Shown here: positions 1 to 7,233 of the stretch, in pieces
Numbering within the stretch: the stretch's first letter is position 1
Layout: every line of letters starts with the position of its first letter
Assembly (NCBI GenBank): GCA_020634415.1
Contig: JACKBT010000002.1
Coordinates: 124,001-188,000, forward strand
Source of the DNA: Ardenticatenaceae bacterium
Lineage (GTDB): Bacteria > Chloroflexota > Anaerolineae > Promineifilales > Promineifilaceae
DNA: 64,000 nucleotides
Reading direction: 5' to 3'
Program-made: the position numbers and the translations under genes
Notes under the pieces: model-generated
The model's database searches: none
Seen by the model: only the letters and a program-made list of their open reading frames with translations
What the model was told of the DNA's origin: nothing

Positions 1-1
1 T

Positions 2-532
2 TATTACTTCGTGGGGCCAGATAATGGCGTGTTTACGCCGCTGTTGGAGATGGCCCAAGCGGCAGGTGGCCCGATTGAGATTGTGCATACTAATAAACCG
101 GCGTATTGGCTGCCCGAGGTAAGCCAGGTTTTCCATGGCCGGGATATATTCTCGCCAGTGGGGGCGCATTTGGCGGCGGGTGTGCGTTTGGCAGACTTGG
201 GCACGCCGATTGATGACCCCATTGTGCTGGCACTGCCGCAGCCGCAGCCGATGGAGAATGGCTGGCGTGGTGAAGTGATTTTTATTGATGATTTTGGCAA
301 CATCCACACCAATTTGCTGCGCCAACACCTGCAGCCTTTGGGCGAGGTGCGGGTGCGGCTGTGTGGTGTGGAAATTGAGGGGATGGTGCGCACATTTGGC
401 GAACGGCCGATTGACACCCTCATCGCCCTCTATGGCACAGAACATGATTTGATTGTGTCGGTGGTGAACGGCAATGCCACACAGCGGCTGCAAACCAGGG
501 TGGGGGATGTGGTGGAGGTGATCGGCCGTTAA
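2..532 (+). CDS. SAM hydroxide adenosyltransferase (DUF62 family), 5' truncated
   Basis: The reading frame is open from the window edge, so the N-terminus is missing and about 176 codons remain. Family motifs are visible: V-G-P-D-N-G near the edge, F-H-G-R-D-I-F with A-H-L-A in the middle, and I-D-D-F-G-N with T-N, which line the SAM pocket in known members. This family splits S-adenosylmethionine with water or hydroxide into adenosine and methionine and is related to fluorinases and chlorinases; no halogenase function is implied. A fused ECF ATPase gene follows 80 bp downstream on the same strand, so the two may share a transcript. The stop codon lies within a copy of the GGCCGTT palindrome core. 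Confidence 0.85.
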   Translation, partial: YYFVGPDNGVFTPLLEMAQAAGGPIEIVHTNKPAYWLPEVSQVFHGRDIFSPVGAHLAAGVRLADLGTPIDDPIVLALPQPQPMENGWRGEVIFIDDFGNIHTNLLRQHLQPLGEVRVRLCGVEIEGMVRTFGERPIDTLIALYGTEHDLIVSVVNGNATQRLQTRVGDVVEVIGR

Positions 533-612
533 CCTTGACAGGTATTAGAACGAATACGGCCGTCTGGTGTTTTGGTAATTGAGTAATTATCCAATTTCGA
601 GAAGAGGAACCC

Positions 613-2277
613 TTGACGCACACCGACGCATTACCCCTAAACATCCAACAGTTAACCTTTCAATATCGGCAGAGCAAAACGGCCGTTATCCGCGACATCA
701 CCTTCCAGGCCACAGCCGGCGAAGTCATTCTTATCGCCGGAGCCAGCGGCTCTGGCAAAACCACCCTCATGCGCTGCCTTAACGGCCTCATTCCCCACAG
801 CTACAAAGGTGGCGAATTGTCCGGCATCGTTGAGGTTTTTGGGCAGCAGCCCCGCGATCTGACTCTGGCTAAAATGTCGCAAATGGTGGGCACAGTGCTG
901 CAAAACCCCGAAAAGCAGATCGTTGCCAGCTATGTGCGCAATGAACTGGCTTTTGGCCTGGAAAACTTGGGTGTGCCACGCCCGCAGATGGTGCAGCGCA
1001 TTGAGGCGGTGTTGGGGCATTTGGGCATCTCCCATCTTGGAGATAGAGAAAGCTTCCAGCTCTCTGGCGGCGAAAAACAGAAGGTTGTGGTGGGCGGCAT
1101 TATGGTTTTAGAGCCGTCCATTTTGCTGCTGGATGAGCCGCTGGCAAATCTCGATCCACAAAGCGTGCGCGAAACACTGCTGCTTATTCGGCGGCTGGCC
1201 GACGAGGGCAAAACGGTGCTGATTATTGAGCATCGCGTCGAAGATGTGTTAAAAATTATGCCCGATAAGGTGCTGTTTCTAGTGGATGGGGAACAGCGTT
1301 ATTGTGGTGATGTGGCTGGCTTTGAGAAGGTGGCTGATCCTTATGAGGTGAAGCTGCCGGCACCCCTCCTGCTGCGGCGGCTGGAAGAGACGACTCTGCC
1401 AAGCTCCCCATCGCCAGCGATAAACGGCCGTTCCACACCCCCACCTTCCACCCCCCTCGTCCAATTCCAAAATGTCTCCTTCTGGTACGAACCAGAAAAC
1501 CCCGTCCTTCAGGATGTGAACTTCGCCGTTCACCCCGGCGATGTCATCGCCATTTTAGGGCCAAACGGCGCAGGCAAAACCACCCTCGTCAAACACGCCA
1601 TCGGCCTGCTCAAACCGCGCCAGGGGCAAGTCATCGTCAACGGCAAAGACAGCAAAGAGATTAGCGTGGCGCAGATGGCACGCACGCTGGGCTACGTTTT
1701 CCAAAGCCCCAGCCATATGCTCTTTGCCCCCAAAGTGCGCGAAGAGCTGGCCTTTGGCCCGCGCAATCTCGGTTTCGACAAGGCCGCCATTGACCGCAAT
1801 GTGGAAGCCGCCCTGAAGCTGGTAGATTTGGAGGAGAAGGCGGATGCGCCACCGCTGGCACTCAGTTTTGGGCAGCAAAAGCGTGTGACGATTGCGGCCG
1901 TTGTGGCGATGAATTCACGCATTTTGGTGATGGATGAACCCACCGCCGGACAGGATTATCGCCACTACACCGACTTCATGGACAATATTCTTCATCCACG
2001 TGCGGGCAGCCCTTGGAGCGATTCCTTTGAAGCGGTGATTTTTATTACGCATGACCTGGATTTAGCCATTAGTTATGCCAATCGCATTTTGCTGGTGAGC
2101 AACGGCCGTCTTGCCGCCGATGGCCCGCCACACCAAATTTTGCCAGATCGAACATTGCTGACCCACTGCCACCTCACCCCGACCTCATTACTGGAACTGA
2201 ATCTGGAACTGTTGTCGCAAACAGGCCGCTTTTTGCGGGCTGAATTGTTAGCCCCTTACGTCCAGGCGGCACCCTAG
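613..2277 (+). CDS. ECF transporter ATPase, two fused ATP-binding domains (EcfA1-EcfA2 type)
   Basis: The protein has 554 residues and two complete ABC ATPase domains. Domain 1 has Walker A G-A-S-G-S-G-K-T (43-50), signature L-S-G-G-E (150-154) and Walker B I-L-L-L-D-E-P (170-176). Domain 2 has Walker A G-P-N-G-A-G-K-T (316-323), signature L-S-F-G-Q (417-421) and Walker B I-L-V-M-D-E-P (437-443). A Ser/Pro-rich linker at about 262-282 joins them, and a genomic palindrome encodes N-G-R inside it. ECF transporters usually use two separate ATPases; a fusion is a known variant. The TTG start at 613 follows the purine-rich A-G-A-A-G-A-G-G-A-A. S-component and EcfT genes follow, completing an energy-coupling factor transporter. 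The substrate is not evident. Confidence 0.9.
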   Translation: MTHTDALPLNIQQLTFQYRQSKTAVIRDITFQATAGEVILIAGASGSGKTTLMRCLNGLIPHSYKGGELSGIVEVFGQQPRDLTLAKMSQMVGTVLQNPEKQIVASYVRNELAFGLENLGVPRPQMVQRIEAVLGHLGISHLGDRESFQLSGGEKQKVVVGGIMVLEPSILLLDEPLANLDPQSVRETLLLIRRLADEGKTVLIIEHRVEDVLKIMPDKVLFLVDGEQRYCGDVAGFEKVADPYEVKLPAPLLLRRLEETTLPSSPSPAINGRSTPPPSTPLVQFQNVSFWYEPENPVLQDVNFAVHPGDVIAILGPNGAGKTTLVKHAIGLLKPRQGQVIVNGKDSKEISVAQMARTLGYVFQSPSHMLFAPKVREELAFGPRNLGFDKAAIDRNVEAALKLVDLEEKADAPPLALSFGQQKRVTIAAVVAMNSRILVMDEPTAGQDYRHYTDFMDNILHPRAGSPWSDSFEAVIFITHDLDLAISYANRILLVSNGRLAADGPPHQILPDRTLLTHCHLTPTSLLELNLELLSQTGRFLRAELLAPYVQAAP

Positions 2278-2362
2278 CCGCCACCGGGTTGGATTATGAG
2301 GGGAAATGGTGATTGCGTAATTGCCCAATTGCGTGATCAATTAAGAAAGAGGAGGCAATTAG

Positions 2363-3475
2363 ATGACGTTAGAGAATAAATATTTACGGCCGTTACCCCT
2401 CACCCTCGGTGTGGTCATCGTGGCGGCCATCTTATTGTACATTGGCAGTGCCATCGCTGGCGCACGGGACGCTGGCTCCTTTGGTCTAAGCGCCCAACCC
2501 CCCTTTGGCGATGGCAACATTCTGGCTGGCTGGGGCACCTGGCTCATTATCGCTGGTATCATCGTTTATGCCCTGTATGTAACCGCCGCCGAACAGCCCA
2601 TCTGGCAAGTGGGAACCCGCGAAGTTGTCTATATGGCCTTAGGCGCGGCCCTGTTTGGCCTGCTGTCCTGGGCCTTCAATGCTGTACCCGTGCCCGCAGT
2701 CGGCAATGTATCCCTGCGTCCCACCATCGTCATTCCTATCTTTTTTGGCTTCGCCTTTGGCCCTGTCGTGGGCTTCTTTACCGGCTTCATGGGCAATGTG
2801 CTGGGTGATGCCCTCACCGGCTGGGGCGTCTTCCCCGCCTGGGACATCGCCAATGGGCTGGTTGGTCTCATTCCGGGGCTGGTACTCATGTTCCGAGACA
2901 AAAGCAGGTCACTCAGCACCCTCATGTGGGTAAGCGTGGCCGCTTTGGGTGTGGCTGCGGTGTTAGCCCTTACTGCACCCGACGACATCACCGACTTTGG
3001 CGGCACGGCCGTTAATACGCTGTGGTGGATACCCGTTTTGGGTGTTGCTCTGCTGTTGGTCATCAACTTCGTGCCACGCTCCTGGCCCATCCTCATGGGC
3101 GTTGTGCTGCTGGGGTTGGCCTGGGGTGCCATCTCCAGCTTTATAGGCGGCGAAACAGGGGCTGGCATTCTGATGCTGGCATTGACACTGGTGGGCGCAG
3201 GCATGGCCTACATGCTCTACAGCCGCCGCGAAGCCATCGCTGAAGCTATGTCGGATGTGGACACCAAAACGATCATCGTTTGGGGTGTGTTAGCCAATAT
3301 TTTGGGTATCGGTTTTGCCGCGCTGGCCGATATCTGGATCAGTGGCTTAACGCCGATTGCGGCTTTTGCGGGTGAGTTTGTACCGGCGGCCGGCCCCAAT
3401 ATCTTATTCGCTATTTTGTTGGCTCCTTTGCTCTATGGTGCTTGGAAACAGGCGCAGATGCAAAGCGGCCGTTAG
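2363..3475 (+). CDS. ECF transporter substrate-binding membrane subunit (S component), large
   Basis: This is a very hydrophobic protein of 370 residues with about ten predicted membrane segments, roughly twice a usual S component. Residues about 85-185 carry the S-component-like pattern: R-P-T-I-V-I-P followed by a Gly/Phe-rich helix, then G-N-V-L-G-D-A and W-D-I-A-N-G-L-V-G-L. The C-terminal 80 residues repeat a similar hydrophobic layout ending A-G-P-N-I-L-F-A-I-L-L, so the protein may be an S domain with added helices or a partial duplication. The ATG at 2363 has a good ribosome site (A-G-A-G-G-A-G-G). It lies between the fused ATPase and EcfT genes. The ligand cannot be read from sequence; the nearby SAM-cleaving enzyme makes adenosine or methionine compounds a guess only. 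Confidence 0.75.
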   Translation: MTLENKYLRPLPLTLGVVIVAAILLYIGSAIAGARDAGSFGLSAQPPFGDGNILAGWGTWLIIAGIIVYALYVTAAEQPIWQVGTREVVYMALGAALFGLLSWAFNAVPVPAVGNVSLRPTIVIPIFFGFAFGPVVGFFTGFMGNVLGDALTGWGVFPAWDIANGLVGLIPGLVLMFRDKSRSLSTLMWVSVAALGVAAVLALTAPDDITDFGGTAVNTLWWIPVLGVALLLVINFVPRSWPILMGVVLLGLAWGAISSFIGGETGAGILMLALTLVGAGMAYMLYSRREAIAEAMSDVDTKTIIVWGVLANILGIGFAALADIWISGLTPIAAFAGEFVPAAGPNILFAILLAPLLYGAWKQAQMQSGR

Positions 3476-3480
3476 ATATC

Positions 3481-3550
3481 AGTAATCGGTTATCGGACAA
3501 CCGATTACTGTTTGCCAATTCCCCTTACTAACCCGGTGGTAAGGGGAATT
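3481..3550. repeat. Two consecutive intergenic hairpins between S component and EcfT
   Basis: Two perfect inverted repeats lie side by side: AGTAATCGGTT (3481-3491) pairs with 3499-3509, and AATTCCCCTTAC (3517-3528) pairs with 3539-3550. Neither has a T-tract, so intrinsic termination is doubtful. They could lower expression of the downstream gene or stabilise the 3' end of the upstream message. Confidence 0.6.
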
Positions 3551-3567
3551 GCGCAGCAAGGTAAACC

Positions 3568-4440
3568 ATGCTCGTCACCTGGAGATACCGCGAACGAAAC
3601 ACCATCATTCAACGACTGGACCCGCGCACGCGGTTCATATTCATGCTGTGCCTGATGTTCTCGCTAATTTTGTATTGGGATTTGCGCTTTATCTTGTTTT
3701 TCTTTGTCATTGCCGTAGGCCAGATGGCTCTGGCGCGGCTGACCTGGGAGGAAACGAAGCGTTTTTGGATTGTTATTACCATTATTGCCACCGCCCTCTC
3801 GTTGATGACGGCACTGACGGGGCGCAGTTCCAGTGGGGTCTACACTGAAACCTATCCTGATCCGCTGTGGCAGGCTGAATTTACGCTGTGGGGCACCACG
3901 TTTATGCCCCACCTCAGCGTGGAGCGGGTGGCCTTTCTCCTGGCGCAGTTGGTGCGCCTGTTTTCGTTTGCGGCGTTGGCCGTGCCCATTCCATTTACCA
4001 TCCATCCGGCGCGGTATGGCATTGCCTTCCGCCGCTTGGGTGTACCCGACAAATTTGCCTTTGCCACCGATCTGGCTTTCCGTTTTATCCCCTCATTGGG
4101 GCAAGATTTTCAACTGACGATGGATGCACAAAAGGCGCGGGGGTATGAGTTGGAGCGCATGGGCGGGGGGCTGGTGCAGCAGATTCGCAACATGGCTCCG
4201 CTGATGATCCCTCTGGTGGTGGGGTCTATTTTGCGCAGTGAGGAGATTATTGATGCGATGGATTTGCGAGGGTTTGGCACTGGGCCGCGCACATGGCTAG
4301 AGGAGCTGCGCTTTTCGCGTCTGGATTATGTGGTGATTGCTTTTAGTCTGGCGGTTTTCTTGGGCACGGTTGTGATTCGTCTGTTGGGGTATGGCACGTT
4401 TTGGGTGCCGCCGTTTTTGTATACGTGGGCGAGTGGATGA
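3568..4440 (+). CDS. ecfT: ECF transporter transmembrane coupling subunit EcfT (CbiQ-like)
   Basis: The product has 290 residues with hydrophobic helices at about 23-55, 66-85, 120-145 and 255-280. It carries the two cytoplasmic A-R-G coupling motifs typical of EcfT: Q-K-A-R-G-Y-E at 188-194 and A-M-D-L-R-G-F-G at 230-237, which insert into the ATPases. It follows the ATPase and S-component genes on the same strand after a 92-bp spacer with two hairpins. Length and motif placement match the family well. The start at 3568 gives a natural N-terminus (M-L-V-T-W-R-Y-R). Confidence 0.9.
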   Translation: MLVTWRYRERNTIIQRLDPRTRFIFMLCLMFSLILYWDLRFILFFFVIAVGQMALARLTWEETKRFWIVITIIATALSLMTALTGRSSSGVYTETYPDPLWQAEFTLWGTTFMPHLSVERVAFLLAQLVRLFSFAALAVPIPFTIHPARYGIAFRRLGVPDKFAFATDLAFRFIPSLGQDFQLTMDAQKARGYELERMGGGLVQQIRNMAPLMIPLVVGSILRSEEIIDAMDLRGFGTGPRTWLEELRFSRLDYVVIAFSLAVFLGTVVIRLLGYGTFWVPPFLYTWASG

Positions 4441-4513
4441 GAGGCATATTGGTATATTGGTTAGCGAAATTACTTCAATACACCAATGCACCTTTTTTGC
4501 TGTGGAGGCTGCT

Positions 4514-5005
4514 TTGATTGAACTGTTACATTCTCCGGGGTTTTTGGGGACGAAGGCCAATTGGGCGGCGGATTTTACGCTGGTGGTGGGGCTGATTGTA
4601 GCCGTGTTGTTTTCGATTGGGTTTTACCTGGCGCGGCAGGGGAAGTATGAGGCGCATCGGTGGGTGCAGACAACGGCCGTTCTCACCAACCTCATCCTCG
4701 TCCTGTGGCTCATGGTGCTGCCCTTCCGCGACTTTGTAGCTGCCCCCGATAATCCCGCCATGCTGCCGGCCATCGCCTTAACCGTCACCCGCTTTCATGG
4801 CCTGATTGGTGGCAGCGGCCTCCTCTTTGGCTGTTTTGTAGCTCTACGCGGTAATGGCCTCATGATCAAACCGCTGCGGTTTAACAACTACAAGCTGTTC
4901 ATGCGCATTGCCTATGGCTTGTATATGGCAGCCACCTTGATTGGCATTTTTGTCTACATCACCTGGTTTGTCACCAACCCTGGTGAGCCACCAACCTATG
5001 AATAA
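4514..5005 (+). CDS. Four-helix membrane protein, possibly DUF420-like
   Basis: The 163-residue protein has about four hydrophobic helices, with H-R-W-V-Q and L-P-F-R-D-F after the first two. The TTG start at 4514 is chosen because G-G-A-G-G lies at 4504-4508 and because the longer open frame would overlap EcfT. The look (His between helices, short loops) resembles DUF420 or CtaM-like proteins of heme-copper oxidase loci, but no oxidase gene is here, so that is a weak family guess. A palindrome at 4673 divides the gene: codons before it end mostly in G or T, and codons after it mostly in C. Confidence 0.55.
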   Translation: MIELLHSPGFLGTKANWAADFTLVVGLIVAVLFSIGFYLARQGKYEAHRWVQTTAVLTNLILVLWLMVLPFRDFVAAPDNPAMLPAIALTVTRFHGLIGGSGLLFGCFVALRGNGLMIKPLRFNNYKLFMRIAYGLYMAATLIGIFVYITWFVTNPGEPPTYE

Positions 5006-5125
5006 GATTCTTCCGGGGCGAGCCGATAAGGTTTTACCCAGGACTCATATTCAGCGCTAACCCTTTCTTACGTTTTACGCTTTCCGTTTTACGTTCTACA
5101 ATCTCCTCCTAGAAGGAGACAAATT

Positions 5126-6076
5126 ATGCGTGTATTAATTACTGGTTCGAGTGGACAAATTGGTACGAACTTGGGTTTGTATTTGCAAGAGCATGGGCAT
5201 TTTGTGTTTGGTGTAGACAAACGGCCGAATACCTGGACAACCGACATTGAAACCCTGCTGCAAGACCTGAGTATGCCCTACCGCGACTTTCAAAACGGCA
5301 TCGGCCATGTGGAATATCCCAAAGATTTGGATGTCGTGGTGCATTTTGCGGCCCATGCCAAAGTGCATGAACTGGTGGAGCAGCCAGACCGGGCGCTGGA
5401 AAACATCACCATGACCTTTAATGTGTTGGAGTTTTGCCGCCAGAACAATCTGCCCATTATTTTCAGCAGCTCCCGCGAGGTGTACGGCGACATCCACCGC
5501 TATATCACGGAGGAGTCTTATGCTGATTTCGCTTTCACCGAAAGCCCCTATTCGGCCAGCAAAATTTCGGGCGAGGCGTTGATTTATTCCTACGCGCAAT
5601 GTTATGGGCTGCGCTATTTGGTGTTTCGCTTTAGCAATGTATACGGCCGTTACGACAACGACATCGAACGCATGGAGCGCGTCATCCCCCTCTTCATCCG
5701 CAAAATCAGCAACCGCGAACCCATCGTCGTCTACGGCGAGAAAAAGGTGCTAGATTTCACCTACGTAGATGATTGTATCGCAGGCGTGACCACGGGCATG
5801 GAGCGATTAGTCAATGGTGAAATCGGCAATCACACCATCAATCTGGCCTTCGGGCAGGGCAACAGCCTGGTCAACATGGCTAAATTTATCGGTGAAGCCT
5901 TAGGCATTGAACCAGACATGACGATTGAGCCAGCCCGTGTCGGCGAAGTAACCCACTATGTTGCCAACGTAGGCAAAGCCCGCGCCCTGCTAGACTACGA
6001 TCCCCAAACTTCTTTGCGCGATGGCATCCACAAGGGGGTGGCCTGGTCAATGGATTGGTGGGCCAAGCATCCGTAA
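5126..6076 (+). CDS. NAD-dependent sugar epimerase/dehydratase (extended SDR)
   Basis: The protein has 316 residues. The Rossmann motif G-S-S-G-Q-I-G is at 7-13, the active-site Tyr142-x3-Lys146 lies in S-P-Y-S-A-S-K, and the upstream Ser is in F-S-S-S-R. These fit UDP-glucose 4-epimerase-like or dTDP-sugar dehydratase-like enzymes acting on nucleotide sugars in the cytoplasm. A strong ribosome site (A-G-A-A-G-G-A-G) precedes the ATG. A glycosyltransferase and a DUF2723 membrane protein follow, pointing to envelope or exopolysaccharide synthesis. Exact substrate is not resolvable. Confidence 0.85.
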   Translation: MRVLITGSSGQIGTNLGLYLQEHGHFVFGVDKRPNTWTTDIETLLQDLSMPYRDFQNGIGHVEYPKDLDVVVHFAAHAKVHELVEQPDRALENITMTFNVLEFCRQNNLPIIFSSSREVYGDIHRYITEESYADFAFTESPYSASKISGEALIYSYAQCYGLRYLVFRFSNVYGRYDNDIERMERVIPLFIRKISNREPIVVYGEKKVLDFTYVDDCIAGVTTGMERLVNGEIGNHTINLAFGQGNSLVNMAKFIGEALGIEPDMTIEPARVGEVTHYVANVGKARALLDYDPQTSLRDGIHKGVAWSMDWWAKHP

Positions 6077-6114
6077 TCCGTTATGGGTAATCCGATTACG
6101 GTTCACCGAGCAGT

Positions 6115-7233
6115 ATGATTTACCTGGACATTTCAGCGGCCGTTCACAGCCGCGCTGGCTTGGGGCGGTATGCCGAGCAGTTGGCAGGCGCACTGCTGGC
6201 CGAGCAGCCAGAGCGGTTTGGGCTGTTTTATAATCAGGGGGAAGACGGCCGTTTTCCCCCCACACTGCCCGCCACCACACCCCACCGCAGCATCCACTTC
6301 GGCTACAAACCCTGGCGCATGGCCGTCCTGGTGGCCCATCTCAGCCGCCTGTCCTTCAACCGCCTCCTGCCCGATGTCCAACTCTTCCACAGCACCGAAC
6401 ACCTGCTCATGCCCCTGCGCCAAGTACCCACCGTCCTAACCGTCCACGACCTCATCTTCAAGCTCTTTCCCGCCTACCACAAAAGGCTCAACTACTGGTT
6501 TTTGAACCTGGCGATGCCTCTTTTTTGCCGTCGTGCAACGGCCATCATAGCCGTTTCGCAGGCCAGCAAGCGCGATATCGTCAGGTATTACGGTGTTGAC
6601 CCGGCTAAAGTACATGTCATCTACGAGGCGGCCTCCCCTATTTTCCACTCCCCGGCCCCGGACAGGATCAGGCATGTACGACAGATATACGACTTACCCG
6701 ACAGCTTCCTCCTCCATCTCAGCACGATTGAGCCACGTAAGAACCTCAATCGCCTGCTGGATGCCCTCCTCACCCTGCGCCGCCTCTTCCCAGACCTGTG
6801 CCTGATCCTGGCCGGGAGCAAGGGTTGGCTCACCGACAGCTTTTTTGCCAAAATTGAAGCGAATGGATTGACGGATGCGGTACGGCCGTTAGGCTGGGTT
6901 CCCGACGAAGATTTACCGGCCATCATCGCCGCCGCCAATCTGGCCGTGCAGCCCAGTTTGTATGAGGGTTTTGGCCTGCCCATTCTGGAGCATATGGCTT
7001 GTGGGCAAGTGGTGGCGGCCAGCAGCGCCAGCAGCCATCCTGAAGTGGGCGGTGAGGCAGCGGCTTATTTTGATCCAGAGAATGTGGAGGAGATGACGGC
7101 CGTTATCCAACACCTCCTAACCCACCCCGACGAATACCACCACCGCCAACAACTTGGCCGGCAACAAGCCGCCCAATTTAGCTGGCAGCGCGCCGCACGG
7201 GAGACGCTGGCGGTGTATGAGGCGTTATTGTGA
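6115..7233 (+). CDS. Glycosyltransferase family 4 (GT-B fold)
   Basis: This 372-residue protein has the two-domain GT-B layout. The N-terminal half carries V-H-D-L-I-F and A-V-S-Q-A-S-K-R-D. The C-terminal donor domain carries L-S-T-I-E-P-R-K-N-L-N-R-L-L, L-A-G-S-K-G-W and the nucleotide-sugar signature S-L-Y-E-G-F-G-L-P-I-L-E. Members transfer sugars from GDP- or UDP-donors to lipid-linked or cell-surface glycans. The gene sits 38 bp after the epimerase gene, beyond a small hairpin at 6071-6101, and its stop overlaps the next start (TGATG). Acceptor unknown. Confidence 0.9.
   Translation: MIYLDISAAVHSRAGLGRYAEQLAGALLAEQPERFGLFYNQGEDGRFPPTLPATTPHRSIHFGYKPWRMAVLVAHLSRLSFNRLLPDVQLFHSTEHLLMPLRQVPTVLTVHDLIFKLFPAYHKRLNYWFLNLAMPLFCRRATAIIAVSQASKRDIVRYYGVDPAKVHVIYEAASPIFHSPAPDRIRHVRQIYDLPDSFLLHLSTIEPRKNLNRLLDALLTLRRLFPDLCLILAGSKGWLTDSFFAKIEANGLTDAVRPLGWVPDEDLPAIIAAANLAVQPSLYEGFGLPILEHMACGQVVAASSASSHPEVGGEAAAYFDPENVEEMTAVIQHLLTHPDEYHHRQQLGRQQAAQFSWQRAARETLAVYEALL

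Noticed and set aside
2..532. Fluorinase or chlorinase function for the first gene
   Set aside because: The family name covers halogenases, but only general SAM-pocket motifs are visible and the N-terminus is missing; SAM hydrolysis is the common activity.
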